DNA of 57,675 bases from Methylorubrum rhodinum (lineage in GTDB: Bacteria > Pseudomonadota > Alphaproteobacteria > Rhizobiales > Beijerinckiaceae): assembly GCF_014199935.1 (NCBI RefSeq), contig NZ_JACHOP010000030.1, positions 1 through 57,675 of the forward strand, given 5' to 3'. The position numbers and the translations under genes were made by a program. Shown piece by piece: positions 35,150 through 44,425 of the stretch. Position 1 is the stretch's first letter, and every line of letters starts with the position of its first letter. The notes below the pieces were generated by a model that ran no database searches, was not told the DNA's origin, and saw nothing but the letters and a program-made list of their open reading frames with translations.

Positions 35150-37801
35150 TCAGCCGAGCGCTTCCTCAAGCAACGCGGCTTCGGCCTCGGCCAGGATGTC
35201 GTCGGCCCCCTCTCCGTAGACCCGCTCGCGCCCGATTTCGAGCATGACGGAGACGGAGAGCGGCGAGACCCGGTCGAGGGATCGGTGAATGATTCGCCCC
35301 CGGATGCGCCTCAGCATCATGCCGAGGCGGGTCACGTCGAGGAGTCCGGTTGCCGCATCCTGCCGCGCGGCGCGTAAGAGCAGGTGGTCGGGCTGGTGGC
35401 GGCGCAGCACGTCGTAGATCAGGTCGGTCGAGATCGTCACCTGACGCCCGGTCTTCTTCTGGCCCGGAAACCGCCGCTCGATCAGCCCGGCGATCACCGC
35501 GCATTGGCGGAAGGTGCGCTTCATCATGGCGGATTCGTCGAGCCACGCCTCCAAGTCGTCGCCGAGCATGTCCTCGTCGAACAGGGCTTCCATGAAACCG
35601 GGCGAGAGGGCGATGCGCTCGCTCACGTCCTTCGTCATCCAGATCGCGATGCCGTAATCGTTGGCGGCGAAGCCCAGCGGGCGCAGCCCCGCGCGCTCCA
35701 GGCGGCGGGTCAGCAGCATGCCGAGCGTCTGGTGCGCGAGCCGCCCCTCGAACGGGAAGGCGGTGAGGTAGAAGCGGCCCGTGCGCGGAAACGTTTCGAC
35801 CAGAAGGTCGCGCTCACCCGGTAGCACCGAGTGGCGGCGCTGCTGCGCGAGGTAAGTCGCGAGTTGGGGCGGCAGCCGGTCCCACTCGAACGGGTCGGCG
35901 ATGATCGCCCGCACCCGCGCGGCCAAAAACGTCGAGAGCGGGAATTTCGAGCCGGCGTAAGACGGAATCGCCGGATCGGTGCCGGGGCCGGCGCGGGTGG
36001 CCATGCACTCGTCCTCGGCCAGCCCCTCGAAGCGCAGCACCTCGCCGGCGAACAGGAAGGTGTCGCCCGGCGTCAGCGTCTCGCAGAAGTCCTCCTCGAT
36101 CTCGCCGAGCACCCGGCCGGTCTTCGGCAGCACGGTGCCGGGTTTTCCGCGCAGATGCCGCGCGAGCCGGACTTTTACATGCGTGGACTCGACGATGGTG
36201 CCGACATTCATGCGGTATTGCTGCGCCACCCTGGCGTCGCGCACCCGCCACTTCCCATCGGGTCCCTTCAGAATCTTGGCGAAGCGCTCGTAGGCGCGCA
36301 GCGCGTAGCCGCCGGTCGCGACGTAATCGACCACCGCCTCGAACTCCTCCCAGGACAGGCCGGCATAGGGGGCGGCGGAGACGATCTCGTCGTAGAGGTC
36401 GAGCGGGTCGAACGCGTCGGCGCAGGCCATGCCCAGCACGTGTTGGGCCAGCACGTCGGGGGCGCCGAGCCGCGCGTCCGGCGTGTCCTGCGCGGCCTCC
36501 TCGACGGCGTCGAGGGCGGCACGGCATTCCAGCATCTCGAAGCGGTTGCCCGGCACGAGATAGGCCTTGGACGGCTCGTCCATGCGGTGGTTGGCCCGGC
36601 CGATCCGCTGCATGATCCGGCTCGCCCCCTTCGGCGCGCCGACATTGACCACGAGATCGACGTCGCCCCAGTCGATGCCGAGATCGAGCGTCGCTGTGCA
36701 GACGATCGCCCGCAGCTGCCCTGCCGCCATCGCGGCCTCGACCCTGCGGCGCTGCGAGGCGTCCAGCGAACCGTGGTGCAGGGCGATCGGCAGCGTGTCG
36801 TCGTTGAGGTGCCAGAGTTCCTGGAAGGTGTACTCGGCCTGGAGCCGTGTGTTGACGAAGACGAGGACCGTGCGGTGGGTGCGGATCAGGTCGTAGATCG
36901 CCGGCAAGGCGTGCTTGGCGGTGTGGCCGGCGAGCGGGAGCGTGCGGCCGATGTCGAGCATGTGCAGATCGGCCTTGGCGCCGCCGGTGGCGACGACGAG
37001 GTCGGCCATCGCAGGGGCTCCAACCCCTCCCCCCTCCGCGGGGGAGGGTGGCCCCCGGAGGGGGTCGGGAGAGGGGAGCGACGCTTCCGAAGATTTCGCG
37101 TCGATGGCGGCCAAGCGGAGAGGTGGTTCCCCTCTCCCGGCCGCTCCGCGGCCACCCTCCCCCGCAGAGGGGGGAGGGCTTTTTTGGGTTTGCGCCACCA
37201 AGTATTTCCGGAGCTCGTCCGGCTCGCGCACGGTGGCCGACAGCCCGATGGCCCGCAGCCCCGGCGCCAGCCGTCGCAGCCGGGCCAGCGCCAATGCCAA
37301 CAGATCCCCCCGCTTCGACGTGACGAGCGCGTGAAGCTCATCCAGCACCACCGTCCGCAACCCCGCGAACAGCGCTTCCGCCTCACGGTGCGCCAGCAGC
37401 AGCGAGAGCTGCTCCGGCGTGGTCAACAAGATATCCGGTGGGCGGGCGATCTGCCGGGTGCGCTTGTGGGCCGGGGTGTCGCCGGTGCGGGTCTCGACCG
37501 TGACCGGCAGGCTCATGCCGGCGATCGGCGCGTCGAGGTTGCGGGCGATGTCGACGGCGAGCGCCTTGAGCGGCGAGACGTAGAGGGTGTGTAGGCCCCG
37601 CTTGCCCCGCCCCGCCTCGGACAGCTCGACGAGGCTCGGCAGGAAGCCGGCCAGCGTCTTGCCGGCCCCGGTCGGCGCCACGAGCAGCGCCGAGCGCCCG
37701 GCCCGCACCGTCGCCAACAATTCGAGCTGATGCGGACGCGGCTGCCAGCCGCGCTCGGTGAACCATGCGGAGAAGCGCGGCGGGAGATCGGAGGGGGACA
37801 C
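35150..37801 (-). CDS. Ligase-associated DEXH-box DNA helicase (Lhr family)
   Basis: An 883-residue SF2 helicase of the DNA-damage-associated Lhr group. Motifs in order: Q-region RPHQLELL, Walker A APTGAGKT (near 42), LYVSPLKAL, TTPEQL, DELH (near 155), GLSATV, then the second RecA domain with VFVNTR, HHGSL, CTATLDLGIDWG and QRIGRANHR, and the Lhr C-terminal domain. Residues about 205-265 are an insertion translated from a family A palindromic repeat and are absent from the natural fold; the flanks LRKYLVAQ and ADLVVATGG join smoothly without it. Confidence 0.95.
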   Translation of the reverse strand: MSPSDLPPRFSAWFTERGWQPRPHQLELLATVRAGRSALLVAPTGAGKTLAGFLPSLVELSEAGRGKRGLHTLYVSPLKALAVDIARNLDAPIAGMSLPVTVETRTGDTPAHKRTRQIARPPDILLTTPEQLSLLLAHREAEALFAGLRTVVLDELHALVTSKRGDLLALALARLRRLAPGLRAIGLSATVREPDELRKYLVAQTQKSPPPSAGEGGRGAAGRGEPPLRLAAIDAKSSEASLPSPDPLRGPPSPAEGGGVGAPAMADLVVATGGAKADLHMLDIGRTLPLAGHTAKHALPAIYDLIRTHRTVLVFVNTRLQAEYTFQELWHLNDDTLPIALHHGSLDASQRRRVEAAMAAGQLRAIVCTATLDLGIDWGDVDLVVNVGAPKGASRIMQRIGRANHRMDEPSKAYLVPGNRFEMLECRAALDAVEEAAQDTPDARLGAPDVLAQHVLGMACADAFDPLDLYDEIVSAAPYAGLSWEEFEAVVDYVATGGYALRAYERFAKILKGPDGKWRVRDARVAQQYRMNVGTIVESTHVKVRLARHLRGKPGTVLPKTGRVLGEIEEDFCETLTPGDTFLFAGEVLRFEGLAEDECMATRAGPGTDPAIPSYAGSKFPLSTFLAARVRAIIADPFEWDRLPPQLATYLAQQRRHSVLPGERDLLVETFPRTGRFYLTAFPFEGRLAHQTLGMLLTRRLERAGLRPLGFAANDYGIAIWMTKDVSERIALSPGFMEALFDEDMLGDDLEAWLDESAMMKRTFRQCAVIAGLIERRFPGQKKTGRQVTISTDLIYDVLRRHQPDHLLLRAARQDAATGLLDVTRLGMMLRRIRGRIIHRSLDRVSPLSVSVMLEIGRERVYGEGADDILAEAEAALLEEALG
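37015..37187. repeat. Family A palindromic element inside helicase gene
   Basis: Outer arms are CCCCTCCCCCCTCCGCGGGG and CCCGCAGAGGGGGGAGGG; further inverted blocks are GGAGGGTGGCC and GGCCACCCTCC. It keeps the helicase reading frame open through about 58 codons (Pro/Ser/Gly-rich translation). It shares arm sequence with the intergenic copy at 9588. Confidence 0.8.
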
Positions 37802-37841
37802 GCCGCTCAGGTAAGGCGCCGTGTCCGGCCCGTCACCCGCG

Positions 37842-38792
37842 TCACGCCAGCGCCATCAGGAACCGGTCGATGAGTTCCAAGGCCCGCTCGGTGAGTTGTC
37901 CCGGATAGCGCACGAACACATGGCAGCCGCCGGCATAGACCGCAGTGTGGCCGCCGTTGCCGGCCGCCGCCCAGCGGGCCGACATGTAGAGCGTGTCGTC
38001 GAGGAGCGGATCGCTGGTGCCGACGGTGAAGAGCGCGGGCGGCAGGCCCTTCAGCTCGGCGTAGAGCGGCGACACGTCGGGACGGCGCCGGTCGATGCCC
38101 TCGCGGACGTAGTCGTCGGCGAAGCGCTTGAGGTCGGTGCCGTTGATGACGAGGCGCTCACTCCCCCAGAGCCGCACGCTCGGGGTCAGGCCGAGATCGT
38201 AGAAGCCGGCATTGAGGTTGGCGCCGCGAAAGGCGCGGGTGAGGCCGTGCCGGTCGCGCAGGCGCAGCAGCACCATCACGGCGAGATGCGCGCCGACCGA
38301 TTCGCCGCCGATGGTGAGCGCAGTGACGCCGAGCTCAGTGCGGCCGGGCCCGGCGAGCCACAGCGCGGCGGCCTCGCAATCCTCCAACGCGGCCGGATAG
38401 GGATGCTCGGGCGCGAGGCGGTACTCGACCGAGAGGCAGACGAAGCCGCAGGCGTCGGCGATGCGCTCGAGCCACGGGTCCTGCTCGTCGGCCGCGCCCC
38501 AGACCCAGCCGCCCCGGTGGATGTGGAGATAGGCGCCGCGCGCCTTACCCTTCGGTCGGATGACGCGCAGCGCCAGCGGGCCGCCGGGGCCGTCGATGGT
38601 CAGGGTCTCGGCCCGGGCGCTGCGCGGCATGGCCGGGGAGGCCTTGGTGCCCTCGCGGCGGCGGGCGCGCACCTCGGCGATCGGCAGCGACCACGGGTCG
38701 GGCTGCGCGGCGTGAGCGGCCACGATCTCGGCGTTGAGCGCCTTGGTCTCCGGATCGATCGTCGCCGGGTCGAACAGGGCGTGGTCGATCAT
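37842..38792 (-). CDS. Alpha/beta hydrolase, HSL-type esterase
   Basis: A 316-residue protein of the hormone-sensitive lipase group. The oxyanion motif is HRGGWVWG, a variant of HGGG with Arg in the second place; the nucleophile elbow is GGESVGAH, the acid Asp in TSDPLLDD, and the His in GGCHVFVRYPG. ATG 38792 has GAGAAAGG upstream. It may hydrolyse short acyl esters, but the substrate is not known. Confidence 0.87.
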   Translation of the reverse strand: MIDHALFDPATIDPETKALNAEIVAAHAAQPDPWSLPIAEVRARRREGTKASPAMPRSARAETLTIDGPGGPLALRVIRPKGKARGAYLHIHRGGWVWGAADEQDPWLERIADACGFVCLSVEYRLAPEHPYPAALEDCEAAALWLAGPGRTELGVTALTIGGESVGAHLAVMVLLRLRDRHGLTRAFRGANLNAGFYDLGLTPSVRLWGSERLVINGTDLKRFADDYVREGIDRRRPDVSPLYAELKGLPPALFTVGTSDPLLDDTLYMSARWAAAGNGGHTAVYAGGCHVFVRYPGQLTERALELIDRFLMALA

Positions 38793-38974
38793 GGGCCTTT
38801 CTCGGGTTTGACGTCGGCAGCAGCCCGCCATCTTGAGCGGAACGGGCCGCGGTGCCATCTGGCAGGAGCCGCGAATGCGTCCAACGACGGGTGTGGGCGC
38901 GCGGTTTCACACGGCTGTGGCGGCGGAGCAACGCCGCGACGGGCCGGCGGGCGGGATGCAAGGACCGGAACGGC

Positions 38975-39328
38975 ATGATCGGCGATCACGATACGCGGCG
39001 CGGCTTGCCCCCGGGTCAAGGCGGCTACGCCGACCCGCGCACCAGCGCGCCGCGCCACCGTTCGGCCCTCAACCGCTTCCTCGGCGGCTCGCCGATGGCG
39101 GTGGCGGTGAAGCTGCTGTTCCTGTCGGTGCTGGTCGGCGCCGTGATGGCGATGCTCGGGCTGACGCCGGGCCTGCTGTTCTGGCATCTCTACGACCTGT
39201 CGCGGAACCTGATCGATCTCGGCTTCGAGACCTTCCACGATTTCGGCCGCTGGGTGCTGGCGGGCGCGGCGATCGTGGTGCCGATCTGGTTCATCGCGCG
39301 ACTGCTCTCCAGCTCGCGGGAGCGCTGA
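38975..39328 (+). CDS. Small integral membrane protein (DUF6460-like)
   Basis: A 117-residue protein with two hydrophobic helices (residues about 42-66 and 87-110) and a basic N-terminal segment. The loop GLLFWHLYDLSRNLIDLGFETFHDFGRW is typical of a conserved alphaproteobacterial family without known role. It is divergent from the hydrolase and followed by a family B repeat. Confidence 0.7.
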   Translation: MIGDHDTRRGLPPGQGGYADPRTSAPRHRSALNRFLGGSPMAVAVKLLFLSVLVGAVMAMLGLTPGLLFWHLYDLSRNLIDLGFETFHDFGRWVLAGAAIVVPIWFIARLLSSSRER

Positions 39329-39343
39329 GCCTCTATCCTCGCC

Positions 39344-39460
39344 GCCGTCATTCCGGGGCGCCGTAGGCGAACCCGGAATCCACGACTGGCCTCGACGCAT
39401 CGTACGGCGTTGCATCACGGGTGGGTTCCGGGTTCCGCTGCGCGGCCCCGGAATGACGGC
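39344..39460. repeat. Mosaic palindrome, family B (copy 3)
   Basis: Arms GCCGTCATTCCGGGGC and GCCCCGGAATGACGGC, with internal modules shared with the 29994 copy (AATCCACGACTGGCC, GGGTTCCGCTGCGCGG). It lies between the small membrane protein and glcF. Confidence 0.85.
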
Positions 39461-39593
39461 GTCGCAGGGTGTGGCCGCGCCTGCGACGCGGAACCGATTG
39501 CGCGGCGATCTGGTACGGTTCTAAGAAAGCGGCTCGACCCGAGTGTCGATCCAAGTCGCCAGCCTCAAAGAAAAATCAGACCGAGGACGCGCC

Positions 39594-41003
39594 GTGCAGA
39601 CCAGCTTCTCCCCCGAGCAGCTCGCCGATCCCGCCATGGCGGCCTCGGAAAAGATCCTGCGCACCTGCGTGCATTGCGGCTTCTGCACCGCCACCTGCCC
39701 GACCTACCTTCTCCTGGGTGACGAACTCGATTCCCCGCGCGGACGAATCTACCTCATCAAGGACATGCTGGAGGGCGGCAAGGCGGCGAGCCGCGAGGTG
39801 GTCAAGCACGTCGACCGCTGCCTCTCGTGCCTGTCCTGCATGACGACCTGCCCGTCGGGCGTGCATTACATGCACCTCGTCGATCACGCCCGCACCCATA
39901 TCGAGAAGACCTACAAGCGCCCGCTCAGCGACCGGCTGCTGCGCTCGGTGCTCGCGTTCGTGCTGCCCTATCCGAACCGCTTCCGCCTCGCCCTGCTCGG
40001 GGCCAAGATCGGCGCGCCGCTGCGCCCGCTCGTGGCGAAGGTGCCCCGTGTCGGCAACCGGCTCGCGGCGATGCTCGACCTCGCCCCCGCCGAGCTGCCC
40101 AACCGCAACCCGACCGACCGGCCGGGCGTCTTCCCCGCCGATACCTCGGCGCAGGAGGTGAGCGACCTGTTCCAGACCGGCCGCGATGCCGGGCCGGGGA
40201 AACGCCGCGGCCGGGTCGCACTGCTGCGGGGATGCGCTCAGAGCGTGCTGCGGCCGGATTTCAACGAGGCGGCGATCCGCCTGCTGAACCGCCACGGCGT
40301 CGAGGTGGTGCAGCCGAAGGGCGAAGGCTGCTGCGGGGCGCTGACCCATCACATGGGCAAGGAAGACTCGAGCCACGGCCACGCCAAGCGCACGATCGAC
40401 GCCTGGATCGCCGAGATGGACGGGGAGGGCCTCGACGCGATCGTCGTCACGGCCTCCGGCTGCGGCACGACCATCAAGGATTACGGCTTCATGTTCCGCG
40501 ACGACCCCGCCTATGCCGAGAAGGCTAAGCGGGTGTCGGCCATCGCCAAGGACGTGACGGAGTACATGGCCGGGATCGGCCTGCTGCCGCCGGTGGAGGA
40601 CACCGACCTCGTGGTGGCCTACCACTCCGCCTGCTCGATGCAGCACGGGCAGGCCATCCGCACCGAGCCGAAGACGTTGCTCAAGAAGGCGGGCTTCACC
40701 GTGAAGGACGTGCCGGAGGGCCACATCTGCTGCGGCTCTGCGGGCACCTACAACATCCTCCAGCCGGAGATCGCCGGGCGGCTGCGCGAGCGCAAGGTCG
40801 CCAATATCGAGCGGATGCGGCCCGATCTGATCGCCACCGGCAATATCGGCTGCGCGACGCAGATCGGGAAGGGCACGGACATCCCCATCGTCCACACCGT
40901 CGAACTGCTCGATTGGGCGACCGGCGGCCCCCGCCCCGAGGCGCTCGACCGGATGCGGCCGGCCTCCGTCGCGGCCCCCGAACCGGTGCCGGCGCACGCC
41001 TGA
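39594..41003 (+). CDS. glcF: Glycolate oxidase iron-sulfur subunit
   Basis: Passes electrons from glycolate oxidation (GlcD/GlcE) to the membrane. The 469-residue protein has two [4Fe-4S] ferredoxin motifs, CVHCGFCTATCP (near 26) and CLSCLSCMTTCPSG (near 80), and two C-terminal CCG domains (EGCCGALTHH, CCGSAGTYN). GTG 39594 has GAGGA eight bases upstream. The flavin subunits glcD and glcE are not adjacent, so the enzyme is split in this genome or this is a lone paralog. Confidence 0.93.
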   Translation: MQTSFSPEQLADPAMAASEKILRTCVHCGFCTATCPTYLLLGDELDSPRGRIYLIKDMLEGGKAASREVVKHVDRCLSCLSCMTTCPSGVHYMHLVDHARTHIEKTYKRPLSDRLLRSVLAFVLPYPNRFRLALLGAKIGAPLRPLVAKVPRVGNRLAAMLDLAPAELPNRNPTDRPGVFPADTSAQEVSDLFQTGRDAGPGKRRGRVALLRGCAQSVLRPDFNEAAIRLLNRHGVEVVQPKGEGCCGALTHHMGKEDSSHGHAKRTIDAWIAEMDGEGLDAIVVTASGCGTTIKDYGFMFRDDPAYAEKAKRVSAIAKDVTEYMAGIGLLPPVEDTDLVVAYHSACSMQHGQAIRTEPKTLLKKAGFTVKDVPEGHICCGSAGTYNILQPEIAGRLRERKVANIERMRPDLIATGNIGCATQIGKGTDIPIVHTVELLDWATGGPRPEALDRMRPASVAAPEPVPAHA

Positions 41004-41117
41004 CGGGCGCACCGGCGCGGCGCTTTCGCCCAGGGATGGCGGCAGGGCTTCCTTGACCTCGCTGCAGGTGCGAATTAGGCCGCAACCAGCCCCGGCACGA
41101 GATCGTTTGCATCCCCG

Positions 41118-41504
41118 ATGACAGAAGAATCCACAGCGCCGCCCGTCGTTCTCCTCGTCGAAGACGACGGCCTGTTGCTGATGGAGGCCTCCGACACCCT
41201 GTCCGAGGCCGGCTTCGACGTCCTCGAAGCCCCCCACGCCGATCGGGCGCTCGCCATGCTCAGGGACCGGCCCGACGTCGAGATCCTGATGACCGATGTC
41301 GACATGCCGATGGGCTCGATGGACGGTTTCGCCCTCGCCCGCGTCGTCGCCCACCGCTGGCCCGAGATTCCGGTGCTGATCGTCTCCGGCATGGGCACCC
41401 CCGGCCCCGGCGACATGCCGGAGGGCGCGAGGTTCATCCCAAAACCCTACGCGCCGACTATGCTGGTACGGACCCTCAAGGCCTGCCTCAAGCGCGCGGC
41501 CTGA
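41118..41504 (+). CDS. Single-domain response regulator
   Basis: A 128-residue receiver without output domain. Acidic pocket VEDDGLLL, phospho-acceptor Asp near 58 in LMTDVDMPMGSMDG, Ser in LIVSG and Lys in IPKPY. Such proteins act as phosphate shuttles or CpdR/DivK-like switches by protein binding. No kinase is adjacent. A family B repeat follows the stop. Confidence 0.88.
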   Translation: MTEESTAPPVVLLVEDDGLLLMEASDTLSEAGFDVLEAPHADRALAMLRDRPDVEILMTDVDMPMGSMDGFALARVVAHRWPEIPVLIVSGMGTPGPGDMPEGARFIPKPYAPTMLVRTLKACLKRAA

Positions 41505-41520
41505 TTCCCGCAAATCCACG

Positions 41521-41645
41521 GCCGTCATTCCGGGGCCGCGAAGCGGAACCCGGAATCCACCCGTGATGCGCGGTGCCCGGCTGGAGTCGAACCGTCGCGG
41601 CCAGTCGTGGATTCCGGGTTCGCCTGCGGCGCCCCGGAATGACGG
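41521..41645. repeat. Mosaic palindrome, family B (copy 4)
   Basis: Arms GCCGTCATTCCGGGGC and GCCCCGGAATGACGG; internal AATCCACCCGTGATGCGCGG and CAGTCGTGGATTCCGGG modules match the 32977 copy. It lies 16 bases past the response regulator stop. Confidence 0.85.
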
Positions 41646-41776
41646 TGCGGTGAATCGAAGGGCGCGTGGATGCGGCGCCGGCCGTCGCCGCAGCCCTGTC
41701 TGCGCACCACGCGGGGTTTCACCGAACCGCGTTTCGCGGCAGAAGACCGGCCACAGCGCGATTGTCAGGTCGAACC

Positions 41777-43072
41777 ATGAGCCCGGAGCCCAAGCCCTAC
41801 CGCCTCGCCACGCAGGCGGTCCATGCCGGGGCCGCCCCCGATCCCGCCACGGGCGCGCGGGCGCAGCCGATCTACTTCACCAACGGCTTCGTGTTCGATT
41901 CGACGGAGCAAGCCGCCGACATCTTCGCCATGCGCAAGACCGGCTTCTCCTACTCGCGCGGCTCGAATCCCACGGTCGCCGCGCTGGAGCGGCGGATCGC
42001 CGCCCTGGAGGGCGCCAAGGCCGCGGTGGCGGTCTCGTCCGGCCAGTCGGCCGTGCTCCTCGTGATGATGACGCTGATGCAGTCGGGCGACGCCTACGTC
42101 GCCTCGCCGCGCCTGTTCGGCGGCTCGCTCGGCCTGATGCGCCGGCTGGAGGGCCGCTACGACCTCACGCCCCACTTCGCCGCCGACCTGACGCCGAAGG
42201 CGTTCGAGGCCGCGATCACGCCGGACACCAAGGCGATCATCTGCGAGTCGATCGTCAATCCCTGCGCCACGGTGATGGACATCGAGGGCATCGCCGCGGT
42301 CGCGAAGAAGCACGGCCTGCCGCTCGTCATCGACAACACCCTGGCCTCCCCGGCCCTCATCCGCCCGATCGAGTACGGCGCCGACATCGTCGTCCACTCG
42401 ACCTCGAAGTTCCTCGGCGGCTCGGGGCAGGTGATCGGCGGCATGATCTGCGACGCCGGCACCTTCGATTGGGCGTCCAAGGGCTCGCGCTACAACCTCA
42501 TCAACGATCCCTGGCCCGATTACGATGACTTGATCGTCAGCCAGCGCTTCCCGGAGATCTCCTTCGCGGTCGCCTGCCGCCTGTTCGGCCTGCGCGACCT
42601 CGGGCCCGGCCTCTCGCCGATGAACGCGTTCCTGACGCTGACCGGCATCGAGACCCTGCCGTTGCGCATGGCCCGCCACTGCGCGAATGCCAAGCAGATC
42701 GCGGCCTTCCTCAAGGACCATCCGGCGGTGGATTGGGTGAGCTACCCGGCGCTTCCCGGCCAATCGGGCGAGGCGCTCGCCCACCGCTACTGCCCGCAGG
42801 GGCCGGGCTCGATCTTCACCTTCGCCCTGAAGGGCGGCGAGCCGGCGGCGCTGAGATTCATCGCCGCCCTCGAACTCGTCTCACACCTCGTCAACATCGG
42901 CGAGATCAAGACGCTCGCGATCCACCCGGCCACCACCACCCACCGGCAGCTGCGCCCCGAGGAGCGCGCGGCGGCCTGCGTCGGGCCGGAGACGGTGCGC
43001 CTCTCGATCGGCCTCGAAGATCCCGAGGACCTGATCGCCGACATCGAGCAGGCGCTGGCCAAGGTCGGGTGA
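41777..43072 (+). CDS. metY: O-acetyl/succinylhomoserine sulfhydrylase (MetY type)
   Basis: Makes homocysteine from an acylhomoserine and sulfide, PLP-dependent. At 431 residues, with TQAVHAGAAPDPATGARAQPIY at the N-terminus, it fits the MetY group of the Cys/Met metabolism family. The PLP lysine is Lys211 (VVHSTSKFLGGSG), with SYSRGSNPTVAALE and DNTLASP also visible. No SAM riboswitch was found in the upstream 130 bases. The transpeptidase gene begins four bases after its stop. Confidence 0.88.
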   Translation: MSPEPKPYRLATQAVHAGAAPDPATGARAQPIYFTNGFVFDSTEQAADIFAMRKTGFSYSRGSNPTVAALERRIAALEGAKAAVAVSSGQSAVLLVMMTLMQSGDAYVASPRLFGGSLGLMRRLEGRYDLTPHFAADLTPKAFEAAITPDTKAIICESIVNPCATVMDIEGIAAVAKKHGLPLVIDNTLASPALIRPIEYGADIVVHSTSKFLGGSGQVIGGMICDAGTFDWASKGSRYNLINDPWPDYDDLIVSQRFPEISFAVACRLFGLRDLGPGLSPMNAFLTLTGIETLPLRMARHCANAKQIAAFLKDHPAVDWVSYPALPGQSGEALAHRYCPQGPGSIFTFALKGGEPAALRFIAALELVSHLVNIGEIKTLAIHPATTTHRQLRPEERAAACVGPETVRLSIGLEDPEDLIADIEQALAKVG

Positions 43073-43076
43073 CGCC

Positions 43077-43619
43077 GTGGCCCGCCGCCGCCTCCTTGCC
43101 GTGTTCGCCCTCGCCGGGCTCGGCGCGAGCGGCGTCGTGGCCGCCGACGCCCTCCAGATCGGCCGCACCGAGCCGCTTCTGGTGCCCGAGCCGGAGCGGG
43201 CCGACCGCATCCTCGTGGAGAAGGCGGCCCGCCGCCTGACGCTGCTGCGGGGCGAGACCGTGCTCGCCACCTATCCGATCTCGCTGGGCTTCACGCCGAC
43301 CGGGCACAAGACCCGCGAGGGCGACGGGCGCACCCCGGAGGGCACCTACGCGATTGCGTATCGCAACCCCAGAAGCGTCGCCCATCTCTCGCTCAAGGTC
43401 TCCTACCCCTCCCCCGCCGACGCGTCGGCGGCGCAGGCGCGCGGCGAGTCGCCGGGCGGCGACATCATGATCCACGGTCTGATGAACGGATTTTCGTGGG
43501 CCGGCCGGCTGCACCGGATGATGGACTGGACGCAGGGCTGCGTCGGCGTGACCAACGCCGAGATGCGGGAGATCTATGCTCGCGTCGATACCGGCACCCC
43601 GATCGAGATCAGGCCGTAA
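43077..43619 (+). CDS. L,D-transpeptidase (YkuD family)
   Basis: A 180-residue exported protein with an N-terminal signal helix (residues about 5-23) and a YkuD catalytic domain: VEKAARRLTLLRG, ISLGFTPTGHK, GRTPEGTYAI, and the active-site segment IMIHGLMN followed by QGCVGVTNAEM with the nucleophilic Cys. It cross-links peptidoglycan 3-3 or attaches proteins to it. It is closely spaced after metY, an unexpected operon partner. Confidence 0.9.
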   Translation: MARRRLLAVFALAGLGASGVVAADALQIGRTEPLLVPEPERADRILVEKAARRLTLLRGETVLATYPISLGFTPTGHKTREGDGRTPEGTYAIAYRNPRSVAHLSLKVSYPSPADASAAQARGESPGGDIMIHGLMNGFSWAGRLHRMMDWTQGCVGVTNAEMREIYARVDTGTPIEIRP

Positions 43620-43657
43620 TGCGCTCGAGCCTCAGGCTCGGCACCTTCTACCCATCC

Positions 43658-43766
43658 CCCTTATCCTGAGATGCCCATGCCAGCGGGCCTCAAGGGAGGG
43701 CTCGAGGGAACACGCGACGCGACCGGGGCCATCCTTCGAGGTCGCTGTGCGGCACCTCAGGATAGG
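43658..43766. repeat. Imperfect palindrome (ATCCTGAG family)
   Basis: Arms TTATCCTGAG and CTCAGGATAG enclose a second pair, CTCGAGGG and CCTTCGAGG. It fills much of the gap after the L,D-transpeptidase gene. The remainder up to 43900 has no convincing gene. Confidence 0.55.
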
Positions 43767-43907
43767 GGCGGGCAATGGGTCCTCGCTCCCTCACGGGCTT
43801 TTGACGGGAAGCGTTCGGCACAGAGACAATCCGGAAACAAGTCGTCTTGGCCAGACATGGGTCTAACTTACTGTCTCCAAAGGAATATTAAACTTTCGTA
43901 ATGCGGC

Positions 43908-43933
43908 AACGATGGCGATGTCGCGGTCGTTCC
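43908..43933 (-). promoter_or_regulatory. EcfG-like promoter pointing into a gene-free stretch
   Basis: On the minus strand GGAAC (43933-43929), 17-base spacer, CGTT (43911-43908). No recognised gene lies downstream on that strand (43620-43900). It could be chance, or could drive a small RNA. Confidence 0.35.
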
Positions 43934-43965
43934 CCGGCGTCACTCAAGACCGAAGGAGGACAACC

Positions 43966-44310
43966 ATGCGATTGAAGCTCGTTGCTGCAACGCTGCTGAC
44001 CCTCGGGACCATCGCCGGGACGGCGGGGACGGCCGAGGCCCGTGACGGATGCGGCCCCGGATTCCACCGTGGCTGGTCGGGCTGGTGCAAGCCGAACTGG
44101 CGGCCCTACGCCTATCGCCCGGTCTACTACGCCCGTCCCGTCGTCTACGGCTACGGCTGGCGCCGCCCCTGGGGCTATCGTCATGCCGGCTGGAACCGTC
44201 CCTGGGGTTACCGTCACGTCGGCGGCTGGGGTCGCCCGTGGGGCTATCGCCATGTCGGATGGCGCGGCGGCCACGGTGGCTGGCGCGGCGGCTGGCATCA
44301 CCGCTGGTGA
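43966..44310 (+). CDS. Small exported GCG_CRPN-type repeat protein
   Basis: A 114-residue protein with a clear signal peptide (residues 1-25, ending AEA). After DGCGPGFHRGWSGWCKPN come imperfect repeats of RPWGYRHVG (four copies) rich in Gly, Trp, Tyr, His and Arg. AAGGAGG upstream fixes the start. This prefix plus repeat layout defines a small-protein family common in Methylobacterium; its function is unknown. A second member is at 48386. Confidence 0.8.
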   Translation: MRLKLVAATLLTLGTIAGTAGTAEARDGCGPGFHRGWSGWCKPNWRPYAYRPVYYARPVVYGYGWRRPWGYRHAGWNRPWGYRHVGGWGRPWGYRHVGWRGGHGGWRGGWHHRW

Positions 44311-44425
44311 TCGATCGGCGTCGGTGCGGGCGAGCGTCCGCACCGGCGCCATTTTCGGGCGGCTTGCCCGCGGCGCTCCGCCCTCCTATGGCAGGCGCCA
44401 TCCCGTCCCGTCTGCCCGAGAGCCC

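Noticed and set aside
41646..41776. SAM-II type riboswitch ahead of the MetY gene
   Set aside because: Looked for because relatives often have one. The conserved SAM-II pseudoknot segments are not present.
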